A stretch of DNA of 64,000 nucleotides, from NCBI RefSeq assembly GCF_000004195.4, contig NC_030681.2:141232006-141296005 (forward strand), written 5' to 3'. Below the pieces are notes generated by a model. The model made no database searches and was not told where the DNA came from. It worked only from the letters and a program-made list of their open reading frames with translations. Shown piece after piece: positions 56,535-64,000 of this stretch. The translations under genes and the position numbers were made by a program. Within the stretch, counting starts at the first letter, position 1; each line of letters opens with the position of its first letter. The DNA is from Xenopus tropicalis (taxonomy: Eukaryota; Chordata; Amphibia; Anura; Pipidae).

Positions 56535-58688
56535 CCCCTTGATGCACTAATTGATATACATAAATTTCAACGGACCCTCAAGCTAAAGGAACACTTCAGA
56601 CTTTCCACATCACAGCAGGTGATTTTTAAAGCACCAAGTTCTTTTGAGCCTACTAACACTCCCAAATCTATCGAAGCATTCACCCGGCTGATGATAGATG
56701 AGACCAGAAAAATTTCTTCACAGCAAGCAAACTTCCCTAATCTCTCTAGAACTGAGAGGGAAGCCATACATAGACTTGCCAACAATCCAGAAATTGTTAT
56801 TAGACCTGCTGATAAGGGAGGATCGATCGTGATACAGAATTACACGGACTACAGATTGGAAATCATACGGCAACTGGATGATAAGGAAACCTACCTACAA
56901 CTCACGCGAGATCCAACAGTGAAGTTCAAGCAGCAAATTGATTCTTTTTTACAAATGAGTTTTTCTATGGGACTGCTTTCACAAAATTCCCTGGATTTTT
57001 TGACACAGGATTACCCCATTTGTCCAATTTTATATACATTACCTAAGATCCACAAGGACAATTTGAAACCACCAGGTCGTCCAATCGTCAGTGCACGAGG
57101 CTCACTACTTCAGCCAATAGCTACATTTGTAGACTATTACTTACAACCGTTGGTACAAGGCATGTCCACTTATATCAAAGACTCTGGCGACTTCTTGGAT
57201 AAATTACTCCAATTGCAACCTTTGCCTCCCCATGTATGCCTAGCCACAATGGATGTGTCCTCGCTATATACAGTAATTCCGACTAATCAAGGTCTTGAAG
57301 TGGTTAGAGATTCTCTGCTTAGACAACCTGCAACCAATAGACCACCAATAGACTTTTTGATACATCTATTACAGTTTTGTCTTACCATGAACTATTTTAA
57401 ATTTGAAAGATCGTTCTTTTTACAAACAAGCGGAACCAATATGGGTTCGAATGTAGCACCTTCCTTCGCGAATCTGTACATGTCAAATTATGAACATACT
57501 CATATTTTACCCAATTATGGGACCTACATTCTCAAATTGTACCGCTACATCGATGATTTGTTCATCCTATGGACTGGTACATGTGAACAATTTTCGTCTA
57601 TGATCACTGAACTAAACTCCTTGCCCTCACCAATCCGCTTTACTGCATCAATTGACACACAACAAATATCATTTTTGGATCTGACCATTACACTAACACC
57701 AACGGGAATCCATACTACCACATATAGGAAACCAACGGATCGTAACACTCTTCTTCACCACTCCTCTTGCCATCCACCACATCTCCTTAAGAGCATTCCT
57801 TTTTCACAGATGCTCCGTATGGTCAGAAATAATTCTCATCCGATACAATTGGAAGAACAACTCGAAGATCTGATTGAGCGATTTTTGAAAAGAGGATATA
57901 ACTTCCATCATTTGGTATCCTGCAAAGAAAAAGCACTGTCCTATAGCCAAAAGGATCTCCTGGGGGTCCGGAAAAATAAATCGGATACTATGCCAGAGAG
58001 ACTCACTTTTCTAACCACCTACAGTCAGGACAAAAAACCAATGATTGAGTCAATCCACAATCACTGGTCAGTGATGGCCAAAGACAAGACACTTCCACCC
58101 ATATTTAGAACTCCCCCCCGCATTGCATACAGACGTGGGCGGAGTCTAAGGGATCTGCTGATGAAAACAGACCCCATACACTGTTATACATTAGATAAAC
58201 CAACCACGTGGCTTAGTAATACTAAACCGGGATGTTTCAAACGTCCATCTTGTACAACATGTGGGAACTTAATCACAGGATCCGTGTTTCATCACCCGCA
58301 TACAGGCAAGCCAATATCCATCAAGCATCGGGTGACCTGCACATCCAAGTTCATAATATACTTCATCAGATGTCCCTGTGGTTTATACTACATTGGCAAA
58401 ACCATCACGACATTTCGCGATCGTATGGCGAACCATAGATCGGCAATCCGTACTGCAATAGACACAGGAAAGGCAGACACTCCGGTAGCCCTACATTTTT
58501 TGACACACCATCACTCGCTGGCTAGTATGAGGAGCATGATTATAGACTTTATTCCACCTCCGGTTCGTGGTGGTAATAGAGAAAAGCTACTATTGCGAGC
58601 TGAACTCCGCTGGATCCACAAACTCAACACGCTGAGTCCTTTTGGATTGAATGAACTTGTCTCATATTCACCATTTTATTTACCATAA
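56319..58688 (+). CDS. Penelope-like reverse transcriptase/GIY-YIG endonuclease, right copy
   Basis: The 789-codon frame starts inside the left arm, so residues 1-12 are not native; the element's own protein runs from about residue 13. It includes the N-terminal [18 protein letters not shown] motif that the left copy lacks. Key features: YIDD with catalytic aspartates 412 and 413; cysteines 639, 645 and 648 of the linker; CPCGLYYIG at 685-693; Arg700/Arg702 in FRDRM; and the late glutamate in RAELRWIH. The two domains together are diagnostic of an endonuclease-bearing Penelope-like element. The frame is intact, but the 5' end of the element appears cut at 56354, so the natural start codon may be missing. 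Confidence 0.94.
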   Translation: MCIMCGYKRKASHTSQRWGGPHKRRGGRKHPFNKRHKGNEEVVFNLSSITLSDSEMSLLSRGLSFVPTHNTQPLDALIDIHKFQRTLKLKEHFRLSTSQQVIFKAPSSFEPTNTPKSIEAFTRLMIDETRKISSQQANFPNLSRTEREAIHRLANNPEIVIRPADKGGSIVIQNYTDYRLEIIRQLDDKETYLQLTRDPTVKFKQQIDSFLQMSFSMGLLSQNSLDFLTQDYPICPILYTLPKIHKDNLKPPGRPIVSARGSLLQPIATFVDYYLQPLVQGMSTYIKDSGDFLDKLLQLQPLPPHVCLATMDVSSLYTVIPTNQGLEVVRDSLLRQPATNRPPIDFLIHLLQFCLTMNYFKFERSFFLQTSGTNMGSNVAPSFANLYMSNYEHTHILPNYGTYILKLYRYIDDLFILWTGTCEQFSSMITELNSLPSPIRFTASIDTQQISFLDLTITLTPTGIHTTTYRKPTDRNTLLHHSSCHPPHLLKSIPFSQMLRMVRNNSHPIQLEEQLEDLIERFLKRGYNFHHLVSCKEKALSYSQKDLLGVRKNKSDTMPERLTFLTTYSQDKKPMIESIHNHWSVMAKDKTLPPIFRTPPRIAYRRGRSLRDLLMKTDPIHCYTLDKPTTWLSNTKPGCFKRPSCTTCGNLITGSVFHHPHTGKPISIKHRVTCTSKFIIYFIRCPCGLYYIGKTITTFRDRMANHRSAIRTAIDTGKADTPVALHFLTHHHSLASMRSMIIDFIPPPVRGGNREKLLLRAELRWIHKLNTLSPFGLNELVSYSPFYLP
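56354..56499 (+). other. Palindrome spacer, 5' part of the right Penelope copy only
   Basis: These 146 bp have no partner in the left arm. On the plus strand they encode the conserved N-terminal part of the Penelope protein, ending in MSLLSRGL. They therefore belong to the right copy, and the left copy was truncated 146 bp further in. On the minus strand they are also open by chance. Confidence 0.85.
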
Positions 58689-60338
58689 TTGAAGGCGAAT
58701 TAGCTTGACTGATCTCTTGTAACCATCACCTTTATTACAACACACGAGTAAATGCATGTAATCGTCATTTCATGATATGCAAAGTAGTAATTGGTCTGTA
58801 CATTTTTCTATACACCTATTTTGACACTGAATGTAATACAGGCTTGTAGGCACTGCTATTGGATTTGTTGGTTAACAATAATTTTGAACATTCAGTTCCT
58901 ACAAATTCCTATATAGTGTCTAGCTTCTCTAGAATCATTGTTATGCCTAGCTACTTTTTAATCATTGCTATGTGTTACGTGTTTTTTGTCACAGTCGGTG
59001 TATTTGTATCAATAAGTGTGCCTCCCCTCGTTTGGGTTTCAGTTGCTTCCCGGCTCCGCTCTTTACAGTGCATGTATTTTCCCTCTTAAAATACGTCCTT
59101 TTGACATTTCTGTTTTCAATTCTGCTGTCTATAAAATACTTACAAACTACCTGCTCTCGTGTAGATTAGCTTAACATCTCTAGCATCCCTTAACTGTGGC
59201 ACACGACTGCAGTGACTTGCGGTTGTGCTACTGAGATTTATTCAATAGACACCTGCAGCAACCTATGACCAAGCTTCTAACATGGGCATTGTTTTTTACT
59301 TCCATTTTGACGGGACACTATAGGAATGCCTGGTTGGTTTATGTCCTCCATATGGGGGGTACTAATACCACCTGTGCTGACCAGTCCCTGTCTCGGGCCG
59401 TTCGGCCATAATTTGGGTACCAACTCTTTATTTATGGGCCATATACCCACAACACAAACAGCGTTAAACTGTGTAAACCCAGTCCTGTAGGCAAGACCTG
59501 TTGAATTGATTGCATGCACATACTGCCTGGGATCATGCAACAGTGCAGCCTATTATCCGGGATGGTTCTACTTTGAAAGACAAGCCTTCTATGATTATGC
59601 CTACAACTGGCAAAGTGAGTGGTAACCCTGAACCCAATTTACTACCTAATGTTGGCCCAAGGACTGCTGCACTCTAAGATAGCATTTGTTCAGGGCACTA
59701 TGTGGTCCCATTGGGGCCTCTGACATTTTGCCTCTTTACTAACGGCTCCCACTACCTTAACAAGCAGGTATATATACCCTTTCGGCCACTTATACTCTTT
59801 GTTCTTTACATATACTGCTCCCCCCTTGTCGTGCTAACTGTAACCTCACCCCTGTCTCACTTTGTCTCTCACTCATAGCTAACAGCTCCCGCTACCTTAA
59901 CAAGCAGGTATATATACTCTTGTGGCTACTTATACTCTCTGCTCCTTACATATACTGCTTCCCTCTGGTCGTGTTAACTGTAACCTCACCCCTGTGTCAC
60001 TTTGTCTCTCACTACTTGTTACATGTTGGATAATTTCCTTTCAACTCAATATCTGATACATTGTTTGTTTATACGTGATACTTTTAGTTTCACTCTTTCT
60101 GTCCACTGGTATCGGTTCTTTCTTTAGGTGTTATGTTTATTGCGGATGTACAAAGCATTTGTTTATACATAAACAATGAGACACGCATTTGTTTATTATG
60201 CTAATGAGTATTTCACGCTTGATGTGTATTGGACTACGTGAAACTGTGACGTCACACCCAGTTTCTGTTTGTATTTTCCCGCCAGTCACTGTATTTAATG
60301 TTAGCATTCACAATGTGTTTTTGACTTTGAGAAAGGCT

Positions 60339-60361
60339 GAGGTGTTCAGCCGAAACGTCAG
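60339..60361 (+). other. Hairpin plus GAAACGTC motif in the Penelope tail (right)
   Basis: A perfect 6-bp stem (ggctga/tcagcc, loop ggtgt) is followed at once by GAAACGTC, then AATAAA at 60373. Hammerhead ribozymes are known from Penelope-like elements and have the order CTGANGA, stem II, GAAA; here the first core is degenerate (TTGAGAA). The mirror copy is at 52492-52514. Confidence 0.5.
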
Positions 60362-60433
60362 TTCGTCTACTCAATAAATTACTTTTTATTTTTGCACCTA
60401 AGTCCTGAGAGAGCGGCTTCTTTTTCTTCTTAT

Positions 60434-60510
60434 CTCGGTTTCACTGTGAAGGCTGCACCCAGGCGGATTTGAGATTTATACGTGAGTGCCAGTATTGCAT
60501 TTTGACTTTC
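60434..60510 (+). other. Sequence beyond the palindrome at the right end
   Basis: About 77 bp (tctcggtttcactgtgaagg onwards) follow the right copy and have no match on the left, where TA repeats begin instead. They may be the true 3' end of the Penelope element, lost from the left copy. Ends at a TA tract (60511-60522). Confidence 0.45.
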
Positions 60511-60522
60511 TATATATATATA

Positions 60523-60722
60523 CAGGTCCTTTTCAAAAAATTAGCATATTGTGATAAAGTTCATTATTTTCTGTAATGTACTGATAAACATTAGACTTTC
60601 ATATATTTTAGATTCATTACACACAACTGAAGTAGTTCAAGCCTTTTCTTGTTTTAATATTGATGATTGTGGCATACAGCTCATGAAAACCCCAAATTCC
60701 TATCTCAAAAAATTAGCATATT
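60523..60722. repeat. Left inverted repeat of the Tc1 element (IR/DR type)
   Basis: It is about 200 bp and nearly identical to the inverse of 61904-62103. The two direct repeats inside each arm are the expected transposase binding sites. Confidence 0.9.
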
Positions 60723-60798
60723 TCATCCGACCAATAAAAGAAAAGTGTTTTTAATACAAAAAAAGTCAACCTTCAAATAATTATGTTCAGTTATGCAC

Positions 60799-61775
60799 TC
60801 AATACTTGGTCGGGAATCCTTTTGCAGAAATGACTGCTTCAATGCGGCGTGGCATGGAGGCAATCAGCCTGTGGCACTGCTGAGGTGTTATGGAGGCCCA
60901 GGATGCTTCAATAGCGGCCTTAAGCTCATCCAGAGTGTTGGGTCTTGTGTCTCTCAACTTTCTCTTCACAATATCCCACAGATTCTCTATGGGGTTCAGG
61001 TCAGGAGAGTTGGCAGGCCAATTGAGCACAGTAATACCATGGGCAGTAAACCATTTACCAGTGGTTTTGGCACTGTGAGCAGGTGCCAGGTTGTGCTGAA
61101 AAATGAAATCTTCATCTCCATAAAGCTTTTCAGCAGATGGAAGCATGAAGTGCTCCAAAATCTCCTGATAGCTAGCTGCATTGACCCTGCCCTTGATAAA
61201 ACACAGTGGACCAACACCAGCAGCTGACATGGCACCCCAGACCATCACTGACTGTGGGTACTTGACACTGGACTTCAGGCATTTTGGCATTTCCCTCTCC
61301 CCAGTCTTCCTCCAGACTCTGGCACCTTGATTTCCGAATGACATACTTTGGACCACTGAGCAACAGTCCAGTGCTGCTTCTCTGTAGCCCAGGTCAGGCG
61401 CTTCTGCCGCTGTTTCTGGTTCAAAAGTGGCTTGACCTGGGGAATGCGGCACCTGTAGCCCATTTCCTGCACGCGCCTGTACACGGTGGCTCTGGATGTT
61501 TCTACTCCAGACTCAGTCCACTGCTTCCGCAGGTCCCCCAAGGTCAGGAATCGGTCCTTCTCCACAATCTTCCTCAGGGCCCAGTCAGCTCTTCTTGTTG
61601 TGCAGTGTTTTCTGCCACACTTTTTCCTTCCCACAGACTTCCCACTGAGGTGCCTTGATACAGCACTCTGGGAACAGCCTATTCGTTCAGAAATTTCTTT
61701 CTGTGTCTTACCCTCTTGCTTGAGGGTGTCAATGATGGCCTTCTGGACAGCAGTCAGGTCGGCAGTCTTACCCAT
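60799..61775 (-). pseudogene. Tc1 transposase, disabled
   Basis: The start is MGKTADLTAVQ at 61775. An N-terminal paired-like helix-turn-helix region (KEISERIGCSQSAVSRHL) and a second DNA-binding part follow. After QWSKV the frame breaks near 61343-61344: a small deletion removes the stretch that should carry the first catalytic aspartate, and coding resumes one frame away at MSFGNQGARVW. The second catalytic Asp is Asn in FQHNLAPAH. The glutamate of the DD34E triad is intact in PDLNPIENLW. The C-terminus (RIEAVISAKGFPTKY) is complete. The protein cannot be active; the element could only move with help from another copy. Confidence 0.94.
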
Positions 61776-61903
61776 GATTGCGGTTTTGAGTAATGAACCA
61801 GGCTGGGAGTTTCTAAAAGCCTCAGGAATCTTTTTAAGGTTTTTAGAGTTAATTAGTTGATTCAGATGATTAGGTTAATAGCTCGTTTAGAGAACCTTTT
61901 CAT

Positions 61904-62100
61904 GATATGCTAATTTTTTGAGATAGGAATTTTGGGTTTTCATGAGCTGTATGCCACAATCATCAATATTAAAACAAGAAAAGGCTTGAACTACTTCAGT
62001 TGTGTGTAATGAATCTAAAATATATGAAAGTCTAATGTTTATCAGTACATTACAGAAAATAATGAACTTTATCACAATATGCTAATTTTTTGAAAAGGAC

Positions 62101-62103
<3 letters not shown>
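61904..62103. repeat. Right inverted repeat of the Tc1 element (IR/DR type)
   Basis: Mirror of 60523-60722 with only a few differences, such as cccaaaatt for cccaaatt in the inner part. Confidence 0.9.

Positions 62104-62192
<89 letters not shown>
62104..62192. repeat. (TA)n microsatellite
   Basis: About 89 bp of uninterrupted TA immediately right of the Tc1 element; the left flank (60511-60522) is also TA, so the transposon split this tract. Confidence 0.97.
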
Positions 62193-62194
<2 letters not shown>

Positions 62195-62319
62195 TCTCAT
62201 TTTATATTTGATGCCTGTGCTCTGACCAATCAAAATTTGAAAATCGTTTTGGAAATCAGGGGCGCCCTCCGGGCTAAAGAGAAGGACCATCTGGCTTATT
62301 ATCGGCGCACAGCACAAAT
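62193..62319. other. Short unique segment
   Basis: A 127-bp segment between the TA tract and the minisatellite. It has an open frame continuous with the array but nothing recognisable. Confidence 0.35.
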
Positions 62320-63435
62320 GTCATGGCATGGGGAGCTGGCATATCCGTGTCGGTATGGGGGGGGCATCAGTGCCTATGGCACGGGGAGCTGGCACATCCG
62401 TGTCGGTATGGGGGGTGCATCATTGCCTATGGCATGGGGAGCTGGCACATCCGTGTCGGTATGGGGGGTGCATCATTGCCTATGGCATGAGGAGCTGGCA
62501 CATCCGTGACGGTATGGGGGTGCATCAGTGCCTATGGCATGGGGAGCTGGCACATCCATGTCGGTATGGGGGTGCATCAGTGCTTATGGCATGGGGAGCT
62601 GGCACATCAGTGTCAGTATGAGGGGGCATCAGTGCCTATGGCATGGGGAGCTGGCACATCCGTGTCGGTATGGGGGGGCATCAGTGCCTATGGCATGGGG
62701 AGCTGGCACAGCCGTGTCGGTATGGGGGTGCATCAGTGCCTATGGCATGGGGAGCTGGCACATCCGTGTCGGTATGGGGGGCATCAGTGCCTATGGCATG
62801 GGGAGCTGGCACATCCGTGTCGGTATGGGGGGCATCAGTGCCTATGGCATGGGGAGTTGACAAAGCCGTGTCGGTATGGGGGGGGCATCAGTGCCTATGG
62901 CATGGGGAGTTGGCACAGCCGGGTCAGTATGGGGGGGCATCAGTGCCTATGGCATGGGGAGTTGGCACATTTGTGTCGGTATGGGTGTGCATCAGTGCCT
63001 ATGGCATGGGGAGCTGGCACATCCGTGTCGGTATGGGGGTGCATCAGTGCCTATGGCATGGGGAGCTGGCACATCCGTGTCGGTATGGGGGTCCATCAGT
63101 GCTTATGGCATGGGGAGCTGGCACATCCGTGTCGGTATGGGGGTGCATCAGTGCTTATGGCATGGGGAGCTGGCACATCCGTGTCGGCATGGGGGGGCAT
63201 CAGTGCTTATGGCATGGGGAGCTGGCACATCCGTGTCAGTATGAGGGGGCATCAGTGCCTATGGCATGGGGAGCTGGCACATCCGTGTCGGTATGGGGGG
63301 CATCAGTGCCTATGGCATGGGGAGTTGGCACATTCCTGTCGGTATGGGGGTGCATCAGTGTCTATGGCAAGGGGGGGTTGGCACATCTGTGTCAGTTTGG
63401 GGGTGCATCAGTTCACATGACATGGGGAGCAGAGT
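62320..63435 (+). repeat. 52-bp minisatellite, about 21 copies
   Basis: The unit is 52 to 54 bp (gtatgggggtgcatcagtgc plus ctatggcatggggagctggc plus acatccgtgtcg). The length variation is mainly in the G run. Because 52 is not a multiple of three, all three frames are read in turn, producing long open frames of HQCLWHGELAHPCRYGG-type repeats that are not genes. Confidence 0.95.
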
Positions 63436-64000
63436 AGTTTATTTGAATTAAAAAAACAATCTTGAATTCACAAACTTGAAAACTGATAAACAATAAGCCC
63501 CTAAATCTGTAGCCTTAATACCCTATACAATTAAACAGAGGGGTTAAATTATTTGCAAATCATCCCATTCTCTTTTATTTACATTTTACACAGTGTCTTT
63601 TTTGGAAAAGTGGAAAAGGGTTGTATGAGTAAAACTAGGGCAAGAGCACACCGGCATTCGTACGTGCTTTTCCCAAAACTGTTGGGACCATAACACCCCA
63701 AAATCACTATTACCCTCTATAATGGTTGAAAGCAAGCCTGTATGGATCTTAGCTAACAATTGCACGCATACAGATTAGCCTGCTGGGGTATCAGGCAAAA
63801 TAACCCCATTCAGAAGATTCTCAACAAGGGCAATAAAAGGGAATTTGTGGTATTTTGCCACTACACCCAGCTATGGAAACTTTATATCACTGCTAAACCA
63901 GTGCATTTCTCAGTGTAGTTTATGGCAGGGTATTTTCTGGAGTTTAGAAGCCATGAAGGAGCTGCTGCTAGTAAGCCCAGTGTGTCTTCACTCTAAAAGG
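63436..64000. other. No gene seen; MITE fragment at the edge
   Basis: At about 63886-63996 the sequence resembles the right half of the GGGTGAAGACACAC Harbinger-like family ('ctcagtgtagtttatggcag', 'gtgtgtcttcac'). The rest shows nothing recognisable. Confidence 0.5.

Larger units (their letters stand above)
52420..60433. repeat. 8-kb inverted repeat of two Penelope-like copies
   Basis: Position i pairs with 112853 minus i. The arms are 52420-56353 and 56500-60433 (3,934 bp each) around a 146-bp non-paired spacer. I found only three substitutions between arms (52997/59856, 54733/58120, 55414/57439), so identity is about 99.9%. Both copies point outward from the centre (5' ends together). The arrangement is either a very recent head-to-head insertion or a homogenised palindrome. 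Confidence 0.96.
60523..62103 (-). mobile_element. Tc1-type DNA transposon, 1,581 bp
   Basis: The element begins caggtccttttcaaaaaatt and ends with its inverted complement, flanked by TA at 60521-60522 and 62104-62105, as for all Tc1/mariner elements. Inverted repeats are about 200 bp long (60523-60722, 61904-62103). Each contains 'caaaaaattagcatat' at both its outer and inner end, the IR/DR layout of Sleeping Beauty-type elements. It contains one disabled transposase gene on the minus strand and lies inside a (TA)n tract. Confidence 0.96.

Noticed and set aside
59491..59622. Aromatic-rich frame (ending YAYNWQSEW) in the Penelope 3' UTR
   Set aside because: Only 44 codons, no ATG, and present simply because the 3' UTR is duplicated; not enough to call a gene.
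52420..60433. Palindrome as a pure assembly artefact
   Set aside because: The arms differ at three sites, the spacer is unique to one copy, and the outer flanks differ, all expected of real DNA; still worth confirming with long reads.
62209..62330. Possible coding segment (RGALRAKEKDHLAYYRR) before the 52-bp array
   Set aside because: Very short, no recognisable family, and open only as a continuation of the repeat frame.
62328..63451. Long overlapping Gly/His/Trp-rich frames
   Set aside because: All lie in the 52-bp minisatellite, occur in three frames at once and have no flanking coding sequence.

Overview
The window is vertebrate nuclear DNA, almost certainly from a Xenopus frog and most likely X. 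tropicalis. The evidence is one multi-exon vertebrate gene with GT-AG introns, set among several families of amphibian-type inverted-repeat elements (TTAA-flanked T2-type MITEs, TA-flanked and TWA-flanked MITEs, hAT elements with 8-bp duplications), large minisatellites, a Tc1 transposon and a Penelope-like retroelement. There are no operons, CRISPR arrays or bacterial signals. Almost all short open frames here are chance frames in repeats or introns.

The one host gene is cyria (fam49a, CYFIP-related Rac1 interactor A) on the minus strand. All ten coding exons of the 323-residue protein can be placed from 45844 down to the stop at 30514, each with correct splice sites and consistent phase. 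There are two alternative first coding exons 176 bp apart. One (45775-45854) encodes the N-terminus typical of CYRI-A; the other (45519-45598) encodes one typical of the paralogue CYRI-B. Both start MGNLLKVLT, both end in phase 1, and using both in one mRNA gives an early stop, so they should be mutually exclusive. The 5' noncoding exon(s) and promoter were not found.

Layout: 1-30.5 kb lies downstream of cyria and is repeat-rich: MITEs, an 87-bp array (2.8-3.4 kb), nested hAT elements (5.5-6.7 kb), a 34-bp minisatellite of about 65 copies (8.0-10.25 kb), an apparent solo LTR inside a MITE (17.2-18.7 kb), a 124-bp array (21.9-22.7 kb) and a degenerate array (28.9-29.9 kb). 30.5-45.9 kb is cyria, with MITEs in its introns. 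45.9-52.4 kb holds more MITEs, one carrying a 52-bp minisatellite. 52.4-60.4 kb is an 8-kb near-perfect inverted repeat: two head-to-head copies of a Penelope-like element, each with an intact reverse transcriptase plus GIY-YIG endonuclease frame, separated by only 146 bp. 60.5-62.1 kb is a disabled Tc1 transposon sitting in a TA repeat, followed by a 52-bp minisatellite to 63.4 kb.

The most interesting items are the Penelope palindrome, a small head-to-head dimer of a similar tail sequence in a cyria intron (41.0-41.3 kb), the CYRI-A/CYRI-B-type alternative first exons, and the repeated finding of tandem arrays growing inside transposable elements. Identifications rest on reading the sequence and on remembered family features; no database search was run.
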